The notes: generated by a model not told the origin, from the sequence alone. 64,000 nt of DNA from Candidatus Enterenecus merdae (GCA_018716385.1 DVJZ01000032.1:1-64000); one strand, 5' to 3'; shown: positions 43,294 through 53,522, counted from the first letter of the stretch. Program-made: numbers and translations.

Positions 43294-45360
43294 TCACGTC
43301 ACGATTTTGTAGTAGGTGCGGGCGGTGAGCAGGTACACCGCGGCATAGGCCGCGCAGAACACCAGCAGGGTGCCCAGGGTGCACAGGGCGGTGGTGAGCA
43401 CCCCCCGGATGGAGAACAGGGTGAGCAGCTGAACCACCAGGTTGAAGTTGAACAGGATGTGGACGGCGGCGGCCGCGATGGGCAGGAGGAAGACGGCCAG
43501 CACCTGGCTGCGGATGCAGGCGCGCACCTGCCCCTCGTCCAGGCCCACCTTGCGCATGATCTCAAAGCGTCCCCGGTCCTCATAACCCTCGGAGGCCTGC
43601 TTATAGTAGATGATGAGCACGGTGGCCATCAGGAACACGCCCCCCAGCAGGATGCCCAGGAACAGGAAGCCGCCGGACATGGCGTAGCCGTCCACCTCCA
43701 TCCTGGCCCGGGTGGCTACGGCCAGGTAGTCCCAACTGCCCGTGCCGTCATAGGTGCTGCCGGCGACAAAGGTATACCAGGCTGGCTCCAGCTCCAGGGC
43801 CTGCTCCTGGGTGCAGTCCAGATCCAGCAGGTCCAGGAAGTAGTAGGTGTTCATCCCCACGTTCCCGGTGGCCAGCTGCAGCTGGGCAAAGGCGTCCACC
43901 GCCGCCTGGTCTGGGAGCACGATGGCCAGGGCGGCATAGGTGTCAAAGGTGTTGGAGAAGAGGGGGATGGGTTCCAGGGACGGGGCCAGCTCCAGGGTGA
44001 GGGGATTGCCTGCCTCCTCCAATCCGTGCTCCCCCACGGCCAGGGCCTGGACGGTGAGGGAGGCCTGGCCCAGCTCCTGGGGCAGCGTGCCGCACAGGGC
44101 GGCCTGGCCGCTGCCCAGCTGGGGGGCGGGCCGGCCGGTGAGGGCGGCATAGCTCTCCCCGGTGAGCAGATAGAGGGTGCGCCCCGTGCTCCGGTCGGCG
44201 TTTCCACCCACCTCCAGGCGGCGGGTGGCGGGGTTGACCGCCGCGGTCAGGCGCAAGTAGTGGGCCGTGCGCCCCTGCGTCACCTCCAGCCCCTGATGGG
44301 TTAGGAACTCGTGGGCCAAGGCGTCCATAGCCTGGCCGTCGAAGGGGTCTTCCTCATCGGGGGCGTAGCGGACGGTGATCTGGAAGTCGGCGGGGTATTG
44401 GGCGGCGATGAGCTCCCCGGTTCCCAGGTAGAGGGATAGGGTGCCCGAGATCATCACCATCACCATGGTGGACAGGATGCAGATGTTGGCCAGGCCCACG
44501 GCGTTGCGCTTCATGCGGTAGAGCATCCCCGACACGCCGATGAAGTGGCCGGTCTGATAGTAGAAGCGCTTGTTCTTCCGCAGCAGTTTGAGCACGGCGA
44601 TGCTGCCGGCCAGGAACAGGCAGTAGGTGCCCACGATGACCAGCAGCACCGCCAGGAAGTAGAAGGCGATGGCGGCCATGGGGTCGGTGATGGAGACGGC
44701 CAGGGCGTAGCCCCCGCCCAGGCAGGCCACACCCACCAGGGCGGCGAGCCAGCGGGTCTTGGGCGGCCGCTCCCCCACCTGGCCGCCCCGCAGCAGCTGG
44801 ATGGGGTTTGCCAGCCCTACCCGGCCCAGGTTGAGCAGCAGGGCCAGGGCCAGCAGCGCGCCGAAGACCGCGGCGGTGAGGGCCATGGCGGGCAGGGACG
44901 GGCCGGGGGAGAAGGGGATGGGAAAGCGCAGCAGCCGGGTGAGCCCGGCGGTGGCCAGGGCGTGGAGCAGCACGCCGCACAGCAGGCCGCCCGGGATGCC
45001 CACCAGGGCGGTGAACAGGCTTTCCCAGCACTGGAGCAAGGCCAGGTTGCCCTTGCCCATGCCCAGGATGTTGTACAGGCCCAGTTCCCGCTTGCGCTGC
45101 TTCATGAGGAAGCTGTTGCTGTACAGCAGCAGGACGGCGGAAAAGACCCCGGCGACGCCCATGCCAAAGCCCATCATGACCTGGACATAGTTGGCCCCCC
45201 GCAGCTGGCCCGCCCCGGGATCGAAGACCAGGGCGGCCATGACGTAGAACGCGGCGGCCAGCCCCACCAGGGCCAGCAGGTAGGGAAGGAAGAAGCGGCG
45301 GTTCTGCCGCAGGTTTTGGGCGGCCAGCCGGGGATAGAGTCCGTTACGCACCTGCCTCAC
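43294..45360 (-). CDS. FtsX-like ABC permease (BceB type)
   Basis: 688-aa permease with the BceB/VraG layout: an N-terminal helix, paired FtsX-like helices around LYSNSFLMKQRKRELGLYNILGM, a large extracytoplasmic domain of about 200 residues in the middle, and final helices after IYYKQASEGYEDRGRFEIMRKVGL. BceAB-type modules sense and resist peptide antibiotics that bind wall precursors, usually with a BceRS two-component pair; none is adjacent here. It overlaps the ATPase gene by 17 bp. Confidence 0.88.
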   Translation of the reverse strand: MRQVRNGLYPRLAAQNLRQNRRFFLPYLLALVGLAAAFYVMAALVFDPGAGQLRGANYVQVMMGFGMGVAGVFSAVLLLYSNSFLMKQRKRELGLYNILGMGKGNLALLQCWESLFTALVGIPGGLLCGVLLHALATAGLTRLLRFPIPFSPGPSLPAMALTAAVFGALLALALLLNLGRVGLANPIQLLRGGQVGERPPKTRWLAALVGVACLGGGYALAVSITDPMAAIAFYFLAVLLVIVGTYCLFLAGSIAVLKLLRKNKRFYYQTGHFIGVSGMLYRMKRNAVGLANICILSTMVMVMISGTLSLYLGTGELIAAQYPADFQITVRYAPDEEDPFDGQAMDALAHEFLTHQGLEVTQGRTAHYLRLTAAVNPATRRLEVGGNADRSTGRTLYLLTGESYAALTGRPAPQLGSGQAALCGTLPQELGQASLTVQALAVGEHGLEEAGNPLTLELAPSLEPIPLFSNTFDTYAALAIVLPDQAAVDAFAQLQLATGNVGMNTYYFLDLLDLDCTQEQALELEPAWYTFVAGSTYDGTGSWDYLAVATRARMEVDGYAMSGGFLFLGILLGGVFLMATVLIIYYKQASEGYEDRGRFEIMRKVGLDEGQVRACIRSQVLAVFLLPIAAAAVHILFNFNLVVQLLTLFSIRGVLTTALCTLGTLLVFCAAYAAVYLLTARTYYKIVT

Positions 45361-46111
45361 CTCCGGCGGTCAGGCGGGTGAGGGTGTCGGAGATCAGGCG
45401 GTACAGCTCACTGTCCCCCCGGCCTTCCCGGTACAGCTGGTGGTATACCGCCCCGTCCCGGATAAACAGCACCCGGCCGGCCCGGCTGGCCGCGGCGGTG
45501 GAGTGGGTGACCATGAGCACCGTCTGGCCCGCCCGGTTGATCTGGCCGAACAGCTCCATCAGGCCGTCTGCAGCCCGGGAGTCCAGGGCGCCGGTGGGCT
45601 CGTCGGCCAGCACGAGCTGGGGCTGGGTGATGAGAGCCCGGGCCACGGCGCAGCGCTGCTTTTGGCCGCCGGACACCTCGTAGGGGTACTTGTCCAGCAG
45701 CGCCTCGATGCCCAGGGATTGGGCCAGGGGGGCCAGGCGGGTCTCCATCTCCGGATACCGCGTCCCCGACAGCACCAGGGGCAGCAGGATGTTGTCCCGC
45801 AGGGAGAAGGTGTCCAGCAGGTTGAAGTCCTGGAACACAAAGCCCAGGTTGTCCCGGCGGAAGGCGGCCAGGTCCTTTTCCCGCAGGCTGGCCAGATCCC
45901 TGCCGGCCAGCTTCACGCTGCCGGCGGTGGGGCGGTCCAGGGCGGCCAGGATGTTCAGCAGAGTGGTCTTGCCCGAACCGGACTCGCCCATGATGGCCAC
46001 AAACTCCCCCTGCTCCACCCCGAAGGACACGTCGGCCAACGCCTCCACCTGCTGGGCCCCAAACCGGGTGGTGTACACTTTCTTGAGATGACTAACTTCC
46101 AGAATTGACAT
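45344..46111 (-). CDS. ABC transporter ATP-binding protein (BceA/LolD type)
   Basis: 255-aa ATPase of the MacB/BceA group, partner of the large permease. Walker A is GESGSGKTT, the Q-loop is FVFQDFNLLDTFS, the signature is VSGGQKQR and Walker B is LVLADEPTGALD. VMVTHSTAAASRAGRVLFIRDG-type C-terminal region is present. The start ATG 46111 has AGAGGAGCC upstream. First gene of the three-gene operon; a weak TTCCTT-17-TATTCT promoter may lie at 46174-46202. Confidence 0.92.
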   Translation of the reverse strand: MSILEVSHLKKVYTTRFGAQQVEALADVSFGVEQGEFVAIMGESGSGKTTLLNILAALDRPTAGSVKLAGRDLASLREKDLAAFRRDNLGFVFQDFNLLDTFSLRDNILLPLVLSGTRYPEMETRLAPLAQSLGIEALLDKYPYEVSGGQKQRCAVARALITQPQLVLADEPTGALDSRAADGLMELFGQINRAGQTVLMVTHSTAAASRAGRVLFIRDGAVYHQLYREGRGDSELYRLISDTLTRLTAGGEAGA

Positions 46112-46252
46112 GGATCGGCTCCTCTCCGCCCGGTCCAGAGGCAGATAAGCGTATGGACCGTATTGGTACAATCAGAATATCATTGAACGGGGCAAAAAGG
46201 AAGGGAGAATCCATAAAGAAATTCATAAGATTTTATAAAGGGGGGAGCAGAG

Positions 46253-46289
46253 CATCCCCCAGGGGGCCAAGGGGCCGCCCTGGGGGATG
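46253..46289 (-). terminator. Terminator-like hairpin after pta
   Basis: Twelve-bp stem CATCCCCCAGGG/CCCTGGGGGATG (46253-46264, 46278-46289) with a GC-rich loop, 15 bp past the pta stop. T-tract poor. Confidence 0.6.
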
Positions 46290-46304
46290 AAGGGGATGTA
46301 TGGG

Positions 46305-47279
46305 TTAGGCCAGGGAGGCGGTGATGATGGCCATGGAGTAGACCTCCAAGGCGTTGCAGCCCCGGGACAGGTCGTTGATGGGGGCGTTCAGGCCCAGCAG
46401 GATGGGGCCGTAGGCATCAAAGTGGCCCAGGCGCTGGGCGATCTTGTAGCCGATGTTGCCCGCGTTGATGTTGGGGAAAATGAAGGTGTTGGCGTAGCCG
46501 GCCACCTTGGAGCCGGGGAACTTCAGCTGGCCCACGGTGGGGGAGACGGCGGCGTCAAACTGCATCTCTCCGTCGATGTCCAGATCGGGGGCGGCGGCCT
46601 TGGCCTTCTCGCAGGCGTTGCGCATCTTATCCACCGATTCGCCCTTGCCCGAGCCCTGGGTGGAGTAGCTCAGGTAGGCCACCTTGGGCTCGATGCCGAA
46701 GGACTGGGCGCACTTGGCGCACTCCAGGCCGATCTCCACCAGCTCGTCCTCGGTGGGGTCGATGTTGATGGCGCAGTCGCCCATGGCCAGCGACTCGTTT
46801 CCGCCGGAAGAGCCGGGGCGCACCAGGATGAAGCAGGAGGAGACAATCTTGTTGCCCGGCTTGGTCTTGATCAGCTGGAGGGCGGGCCGCACCGTGTCGG
46901 CGGTGGAGTAGGTGGCCCCGCCCAGCAGGCAGTCAGCCACCCCCATCTTGACCAGCATGGTGCCGAAGTAGTTGCCCTTTTGCAGCAGCTTGCGGCACTC
47001 CTCGCCGGTCATCTTGCCCCGGCGCAGCTCCACCATGACCGAGACCATCTCCTCCATCTTGTCATAGGTGGCTGGGTTGATGATTTCCGCGCCCCGGATG
47101 TTGAAACCGGCCTTTTCCGCGGCGGCCTGTACTTCATTGGGGTCGCCCACCAGGATGGGGGTCAGAAAGGTGCCCGAGAGCAGCCGGGCCGAGGCCTCCA
47201 GAATGCGGGGATCGGTGCCCTCGGTGAACACGATGCGTTTGGGGCTTGCCTTGAGTTTCTCGATTAATCTGCCAAACAT
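46305..47279 (-). CDS. pta: Phosphate acetyltransferase
   Basis: Interconverts acetyl-CoA and acetyl phosphate, feeding acetate production. The 324-aa length is the short, single-domain clostridial form. Family signatures: KRIVFTEGTDPRIL, PILVGDPNEV, VADCLLGGATYSTADTVRPAL and the C-terminal GYANTFIFPNINAGNIGYKIAQR. ATG at 47279 follows GGAGGT. No ackA lies nearby, so acetate kinase is encoded elsewhere. Own promoter at 47335-47363. Confidence 0.95.
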   Translation of the reverse strand: MFGRLIEKLKASPKRIVFTEGTDPRILEASARLLSGTFLTPILVGDPNEVQAAAEKAGFNIRGAEIINPATYDKMEEMVSVMVELRRGKMTGEECRKLLQKGNYFGTMLVKMGVADCLLGGATYSTADTVRPALQLIKTKPGNKIVSSCFILVRPGSSGGNESLAMGDCAINIDPTEDELVEIGLECAKCAQSFGIEPKVAYLSYSTQGSGKGESVDKMRNACEKAKAAAPDLDIDGEMQFDAAVSPTVGQLKFPGSKVAGYANTFIFPNINAGNIGYKIAQRLGHFDAYGPILLGLNAPINDLSRGCNALEVYSMAIITASLA

Positions 47280-47334
47280 AACCGTCAATACCTCCGTGTG
47301 ATGTGGTTGTGCGTGGAAAGGCTCATGTAGGGTA

Positions 47335-47363
47335 AATGTAACATTTTTTTCATGTCTTGGCAA
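47335..47363 (-). promoter_or_regulatory. Promoter of pta
   Basis: Minus strand: -35 TTGCCA (47358-47363), 17-bp spacer, -10 TACATT (47335-47340); an A7 run lies in the spacer. Confidence 0.7.
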
Positions 47364-47446
47364 GAGAGTTGTGTGAAAATGTTGGGGCGGCCCAAAGCCA
47401 CCCAAAGGCGGCGAGACCTGGGCCGGGATCCCATGGGAACAGGGGC

Positions 47447-47475
47447 TTTACAATTCGTATTTCTAAGGGTATACT
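47447..47475 (+). promoter_or_regulatory. Promoter of the XRE-lepA unit
   Basis: -35 TTTACA (47447-47452), 17-bp spacer, -10 TATACT (47470-47475). About 70 nt precede the ATG at 47547. Confidence 0.78.
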
Positions 47476-47546
47476 ATACTCATTGTCATGCCGGAGGGGA
47501 GGAGACCGGCGAATCGGAATAGAACGAGAGGGAGGAATGGATCATA

Positions 47547-48251
47547 ATGAACGCTGACTTTTCGCGCACACTGGCCCTGCTGCGCCAGGAACGGGGGATC
47601 TCCCAGCGGCAGGCGGCCCAGGTGCTGGGCATCTCCCAGGCCCTGCTCTCCCACTATGAGAACGGGGTGCGGGAGCCCGGGCTAAATTTTGTGGTCAAGG
47701 CCTGCGACTTCTACAATGTGTCCGCCGACTTCCTGCTGGGGCGCACCCTCAGCCGGGACGGCACCACCATCCTGGACGCGGAGACGCTCTACGACGTGTC
47801 TGCCGAGCGGGACAACGTGCTCAAAGGGTCGGTGATGGCCACGCTGAGCAAAAAGCTGATCGTCAACTCCGTCGGGGTGCTGTTCGACCTGCTGGGGCGG
47901 CTGGGGAACAAGCGGGCCATCAAGGCGGCGGCCAACTACCTGTCCACCGCGCTGTACACCCTGTACCGGCACTTGTTCCAGGCCAGCCCAGACGGGAACG
48001 AGGGGGTCTTTTCCATGCCCCGGGAGCACTTTTTGGCGGGGCTGCCCCGGGCGGATATGATCCTGAGCGAGACGGAGTATGTGGCCGCGCTATACGCGCA
48101 GCACAAGGAGGCCCAACAGTTCCCAGACCTGTCCCACGACGCGATGACCGCCGCCTATCCGGGCACCTATCAGTCCCTGCTCCAGATCGTCCACGTGTGC
48201 GGGGAACGGCTGAATAAGGAGATGGCAAACCACATTGAGCAGATTCAGTGA
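47547..48251 (+). CDS. XRE-family transcriptional regulator
   Basis: 234-aa protein with an N-terminal helix-turn-helix (ERGISQRQAAQVLGISQALLSHYENG, about 15-40) and then VVKACDFYNVSADFLLGR, the usual end of the SinR/XRE domain. The C-terminal ~150 residues form a helical domain with no name I know; it contains LSKKLIVNSVGVLFDLLGRLGNKRAIKAAANYL. ATG at 47547 follows GGGAGGAATGG. It precedes lepA by 66 bp with no terminator between, so they may share a transcript. Target genes unknown. Confidence 0.85.
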   Translation: MNADFSRTLALLRQERGISQRQAAQVLGISQALLSHYENGVREPGLNFVVKACDFYNVSADFLLGRTLSRDGTTILDAETLYDVSAERDNVLKGSVMATLSKKLIVNSVGVLFDLLGRLGNKRAIKAAANYLSTALYTLYRHLFQASPDGNEGVFSMPREHFLAGLPRADMILSETEYVAALYAQHKEAQQFPDLSHDAMTAAYPGTYQSLLQIVHVCGERLNKEMANHIEQIQ

Positions 48252-48317
48252 GGCGGGGCGGACCCGCCCTAAGCCGCCCCGGCGGGGGCAGGAAGCGACC
48301 ACGGAGGGGAACAGCCC

Positions 48318-50126
<1,809 letters not shown>

Positions 50127-50130
50127 GGAG

Positions 50131-50143
50131 CTTCTTCTTGCCC
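50131..50143 (-). repeat. Inverted copy of the duplication edge
   Basis: CTTCTTCTTGCCC is the exact reverse complement of GGGCAAGAAGAAG at the left edge of the duplicated unit (50042-50054). Confidence 0.7.
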
Positions 50144-50277
50144 GATTGGGGCCCCGCAGCGGGGGGCGGCGCGGGTGCGCCGTCATGCGCGGCGCAGCGG
50201 CGCATGGCGCAGGCGGAATTCAGTTCCGCCGAGCATGGAAATCTAGGGGCCCCCGCGCGGCTTTAGACGCGTGGGGC
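50144..50277. other. GC-rich hairpin-rich insert between lepA-end copies
   Basis: Very GC-rich DNA with several inverted repeats, for example GGCGGAA/TTCCGCC around 50211-50232 and GC-rich stems before it. It separates the two lepA-end copies and could be a small palindromic (REP/MITE-like) insertion. No gene supported. Confidence 0.45.
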
Positions 50278-50362
50278 GGGCAAGGAGAAGATGCGGAGCT
50301 TGGGCACGGTGCAGATGTCGACGGAGGCGTTCATGGCGGTGCTGAAGCTGGATGAGGAGTAA
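50278..50362 (+). repeat. Duplicate of the lepA 3' end (pseudogene fragment)
   Basis: 81/85 identical to 50042-50126, including a stop codon (TAA instead of TAG). All four differences are transitions. It encodes the last 27 LepA residues without a start, so it is a non-functional fragment. Confidence 0.9.
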
Positions 50363-50376
50363 ACGCTCGGTCAAAC

Positions 50377-50423
50377 AAAGGTCCCACTGGGCTGCAAACG
50401 GCAGCACCCAGTGGGACCTTTTT
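50377..50423. terminator. Bidirectional terminator between lepA and the RNHCP gene
   Basis: Long stem AAAGGTCCCACTGGG.../CCCAGTGGGACCTTT with flanking A and T runs, between convergent units. Confidence 0.93.
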
Positions 50424-50436
50424 CGTGATGGAATGG

Positions 50437-50862
50437 CTATTTTAGCGAGCCGGACCCTCCCATCAGGGCGGTCAGCTCCTCAATGCGCTCCAGCGGGAAG
50501 GGCGGGAGCGTCAGCGGCTTGAGGGCGATGGACATCAGCTTCATGGGGTTGTCGTCCGCGGCCACCCGGTTGGAATGGAGGGTGCCGCACCGGCGGCAGC
50601 GGTGGATGACAGCCCATTCGCCGCCCTTGCGCACCCAGACGCCCACAGGCTCCATCATGCCGCCGCAATCTGCCGCCCGGTCTCCCGGCTCATCGTCCAA
50701 ATGGAGGCTGTGCAGACAGTTGGGACAGTGGTTGCGATGCTCCCCGCCGGTAGGGACGGGGGTGACCAGCCGGCCGCACGCCTTGCAGGTGAAGCTGTCT
50801 CGGCAGGGATGGTTCTTGTAATAGCCTTTCTCAAAGGTTTTGCGTTTATTTTCCCGGTTCAT
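50437..50862 (-). CDS. RNHCP domain protein
   Basis: 141-aa protein with the RNHCP domain, named for the RNHCP motif visible here in GEHRNHCPNCLHSLHLD. It has two or three CxxC zinc-ribbon pairs (FTCKACG, NHCPNCL, HRCRRCGTLHSNR). Function unknown, though the zinc ribbons suggest nucleic-acid or protein binding. ATG at 50862 follows TAGGAGG. Its promoter is 155 bp upstream, leaving a leader with a stable stem at 50898-50935. Confidence 0.88.
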   Translation of the reverse strand: MNRENKRKTFEKGYYKNHPCRDSFTCKACGRLVTPVPTGGEHRNHCPNCLHSLHLDDEPGDRAADCGGMMEPVGVWVRKGGEWAVIHRCRRCGTLHSNRVAADDNPMKLMSIALKPLTLPPFPLERIEELTALMGGSGSLK

Positions 50863-51206
50863 GGGATGGGACCTCCTAAAAGTGATGTGTCTCTTTTGGG
50901 AGGCTCTGTCGGAAACGTCCGCACAGACCTCCCGGTCAGCGGGCAATCACCGAATTACACCAGTGCTTCAAAAACACGACGTCCTTTCTTTTCTGCAATT
51001 TACCGCTGTTGGCGGCAAAAGCATGATAGCACGGATGGGCAGGACAGTCAACTTGCATTTTTCATGTTGGGGCTTTGCCAGACCGGCATAAAACCTCCTC
51101 CACCAGGCAGATGCGGTTTTGCGGCTTACCGGACGGAGGCGGGCACAAGATCTTGTGGGGCCGGGCGAAGGGGGAAAGAATCGGCCCGCCGGGCGGAAAA
51201 AAGTGC
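50863..51206. other. Leader and intergenic region of the RNHCP gene
   Basis: Contains the RNHCP promoter (51023-51051), its leader of about 155 nt and a stem GGGAGG.../...CCTCCC near 50898-50935. The part beyond 51051, up to the rpsJ promoter, has no gene I can support. Confidence 0.5.
51023..51051 (-). promoter_or_regulatory. Promoter of the RNHCP gene
   Basis: Minus strand: -35 TTGACT (51046-51051), 17-bp spacer, -10 TATCAT (51023-51028). Confidence 0.72.
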
Positions 51207-51236
51207 TTGACTTTCTGGGAAACTTTGTTGTACAAT
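51207..51236 (+). promoter_or_regulatory. Promoter of the S10 ribosomal operon
   Basis: -35 TTGACT (51207-51212), 18-bp spacer, -10 TACAAT (51231-51236). About 320 nt of structured leader separate it from rpsJ. Confidence 0.82.
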
Positions 51237-51242
51237 GGTCGA

Positions 51243-51562
51243 GCGCCTGTATAGGCGCACTGCGATGATGCGGGAGATTGCTCGCCCCAGGCGAGGTAAC
51301 TTCCGCGGAGTATGTCCGTTGATCGGGCGGCTGAAGGACTCTTCCGCAGCGTATATCGCTGGGGATGGGTGAAACCGGCCAACTGACGTGCCGGTTTTAT
51401 TCATGGCCTGGAATGATACGCACGATAACGTGGACGGAGTTTTTCACCGTACGGAGCAGCGCCCAGCCGCCGGAGGCGGCCCGGCGTGACAGGACAGCGG
51501 GCCGCGCTGCGCGGCCCGGCGAGCGTCAACTTCGTATGTATGTGAAGGAGGAACACCCAAAC
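51243..51562 (+). promoter_or_regulatory. S10-operon leader with internal attenuator
   Basis: Several stems: GCGCC/GGCGC just after the start, CTCGCC/GGCGAG near 51282-51297, and a terminator-like stem AAACCGGC/GCCGGTTT (51372-51379, 51390-51397) with TTTT. A further GC-rich stem (GCCGCC/GGCGGC) precedes the rpsJ ribosome site. It looks like an attenuation leader for r-protein feedback, for example by L4, but I cannot match a known class. Confidence 0.55.
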
Positions 51563-51874
51563 ATGGCACAAAAAGAAATGATCCGCATCCGGCTGAAGGC
51601 CTATGACCATCAGCTCATCGACCAGGCCGCCGAGAAGATTGTGGACACGGCCAAGCGCAGCGGCGCGACGGTCTCCGGCCCCATCCCCCTGCCCACCAAG
51701 AAAGAGGTGGTCACCATCCTGCGGGCCGTCCATAAGTACAAGGACAGCCGGGAGCAGTTTGAGCGGCGCACCCACAAGCGCCTGGTGGACGTGGTGAAGC
51801 CCTCGGCCAAGACGGTGGAGTCCCTGATGAGCCTGGAGCTGCCCGCCGGCGTGGAGATCGAGATCAAGCTGTAA
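51563..51874 (+). CDS. rpsJ: 30S ribosomal protein uS10
   Basis: 103-aa 30S head protein, also NusB partner. Standard sequence: [37 protein letters not shown] and the C-terminal [11 protein letters not shown]. The ATG at 51563 follows GAAGGAGG. First gene of the S10-spc cluster. A 289-bp structured gap separates it from rplC, which is unusual for this operon. Confidence 0.98.
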   Translation: MAQKEMIRIRLKAYDHQLIDQAAEKIVDTAKRSGATVSGPIPLPTKKEVVTILRAVHKYKDSREQFERRTHKRLVDVVKPSAKTVESLMSLELPAGVEIEIKL

Positions 51875-52163
51875 GTCTGAACTGCGCGGAAAAGCCGCGC
51901 TTCCAAGCCGGCGCTCAGCACAGCGGGCCCGGTTTGAAGAGGGAGAGCAAGGGAGCGAACGAAGTTTTCCACAAAGGCGGAAACGGCGTTGCGCGCACTT
52001 TGCTTTGACAGTGTCTGTACCGCAGTCCGCCGCGTTTTGAGGCGGACGGGTCATGTTGACGCCAAGCGCCCCCGTCGCCCGGATCGGAGCGGCGCGACCC
52101 CCCGCCTGGCAGGGCGAGGGCCCAGGGCCGGCGCCAACCAATAACCTTAAAGGAGGAACCTAT
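51875..52163 (+). promoter_or_regulatory. Structured gap / leader between rpsJ and rplC
   Basis: 289 bp with hairpins GCGCGG/CCGCGC (51884-51889, 51895-51900) and GTCCGCC/GGCGGAC (52025-52031, 52041-52047), plus the third TTTTCCACA element (51959-51973). A TTGACA occurs at 52005-52010 but has no -10 at the right distance. It may be a processing or autoregulatory region for L3/L4 synthesis. Confidence 0.5.
51959..51973 (+). repeat. Dispersed repeat, copy 3 (15-bp core)
   Basis: ACGAAGTTTTCCACA, identical to the last 15 bp of copy 2 at 36631-36645. Confidence 0.5.
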
Positions 52164-52889
52164 ATGGAAAAGGCCATCATCGGCAAGAAGGTGGGTATGA
52201 CCCAGGTCTTCGACGAGACTGGCAAGGTCATCCCGGTCACCGTCATCCAGGCGGGGCCCTGCACCGTGGTGCAGAAGAAGACCGAGGAGAAGGACGGCTA
52301 CACCGCCGTTCAGCTGGGATTTGACGAGGTGCCCGAGCGCAAGCTCAGCCGGCCCGAGGCGGGCCACAGCAAGAAGTCTGGAAAGCTCCTGCGGGTGCTC
52401 AAGGAGTTCAAGCTGGACAACGCCGCCGAGCTGAACGTGGGCGATGAGATCACCGCCACCACCTTCGCCCCCGGCGACCGGGTGGACGTGACCGGCATCA
52501 GCAAGGGCCACGGCTACCAGGGCGCCATCAAGCGCTGCGGGGCCCACCGCCTGAAGGAGACCCACGGCAGCGGCCCGGTGGCCCGCCACCCCGGCTCCCT
52601 GGGCTCCAGCACCGACCCCTCCCGGGTGTTCAAGGGACACATCGGGGCCGGCCAGATGGGCAACGAGCAGGTCACCGTGATGAACCTGGACGTGATCCAG
52701 GTGGACGAGGAGCTGGGCGTCATCGCTGTGCGGGGCGCCGTGCCCGGCCCCAAGGGCGGCGTGGTGGCGCTGCGCTCCAGCGTCAAGAGGATCGCGGAGA
52801 AGAAGGGGCCCGACGGGTCCGGCCGCGTCAACCCGCAGAAGGCTTCCGCCCGCGTCAACCCGCAGAAGGCCTCTGCGCGTAATAAGTGA
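52164..52889 (+). CDS. rplC: 50S ribosomal protein uL3
   Basis: 241-aa 23S-binding early assembly protein: IIGKKVGMTQVFDETGKVIPVTVIQAGP start and GSLGSSTDPSRVFKG in the extended loop. It has an extra C-terminal tail containing a perfect nine-residue repeat (RVNPQKASA twice; DNA 52824-52850 and 52851-52877). ATG 52164 follows AAAGGAGG. Confidence 0.98.
   Translation: MEKAIIGKKVGMTQVFDETGKVIPVTVIQAGPCTVVQKKTEEKDGYTAVQLGFDEVPERKLSRPEAGHSKKSGKLLRVLKEFKLDNAAELNVGDEITATTFAPGDRVDVTGISKGHGYQGAIKRCGAHRLKETHGSGPVARHPGSLGSSTDPSRVFKGHIGAGQMGNEQVTVMNLDVIQVDEELGVIAVRGAVPGPKGGVVALRSSVKRIAEKKGPDGSGRVNPQKASARVNPQKASARNK
52824..52877 (+). repeat. Tandem duplication in the L3 tail
   Basis: Two adjacent 27-bp units encoding the same nine residues RVNPQKASA, with a few silent differences near their ends. 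Recent in-frame slippage is the simple explanation. Confidence 0.85.
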
Positions 52890-52907
52890 GAGAGGAGAGA
52901 ATGACAA

Positions 52908-53522
52908 ATGCCTAAAGCGAACCTTTATGATATGGCCGGCAAGCAGATCGGCGAGGTCGAGCTCTCCGAGGCCGTATTCGGCATTGAGCCCAACCAGTAT
53001 GTGGTCCACGACGTGGTCAAGAACCACCTGGCCAACTGCCGGCAGGGCACCCAGTCTGCCCTGACCCGGGCGGAGGTGTCCGGCGGCGGGCGCAAGCCCT
53101 GGCGGCAGAAGGGCACCGGCCACGCCCGTCAAGGCTCCACCCGGGCCCCTCAGTGGACCCACGGCGGCATCGTGTTCGCCCCCAAGCCCCGGTCCTACCG
53201 CTACACGCTCAACAAGAAGGTGCGCCGGCTGGCGCTGAAGTCGGTCCTGTCGGCCAAGGCGGCCGCGGGCAGCGTGCTGGTGGTGGACGATCTGCACATG
53301 GACGAGATCAAGACCAAGACCTTCCAGGGCTTCCTGAACAGCCTGGGGGCGGGCAAGGCCGTGGTGGTCACCGCCTGCCCCAACGTGGTCAAGTCCGCCC
53401 GGAACATCCCCGGTGTGGTCACCACCCCCGCCAAGCTCATCAACGTCTACGACATCGTCAACGCCAAGCAGCTGATCGTGGACAAGGCTGCCCTGGCCAC
53501 CATCGAGGAGGTGTTCGCCTAA
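52908..53522 (+). CDS. rplD: 50S ribosomal protein uL4
   Basis: 204-aa protein lining the exit tunnel; in E. coli it also represses the S10 operon. Conserved GGGRKPWRQKGTGHARQGSTRAPQW tunnel loop and VVDDLHMDEIKTK. Starts 18 bp after rplC; its TAA overlaps the rplW ATG by one base. Confidence 0.98.
   Translation: MPKANLYDMAGKQIGEVELSEAVFGIEPNQYVVHDVVKNHLANCRQGTQSALTRAEVSGGGRKPWRQKGTGHARQGSTRAPQWTHGGIVFAPKPRSYRYTLNKKVRRLALKSVLSAKAAAGSVLVVDDLHMDEIKTKTFQGFLNSLGAGKAVVVTACPNVVKSARNIPGVVTTPAKLINVYDIVNAKQLIVDKAALATIEEVFA

Noticed and set aside
51365-51470. Possible leader peptide starting at the ATG at 51365 in the rpsJ leader
   Set aside because: It overlaps the attenuator stem but lacks a ribosome site and regulatory codon runs, and the frame simply continues into rpsJ because it is in frame with it.
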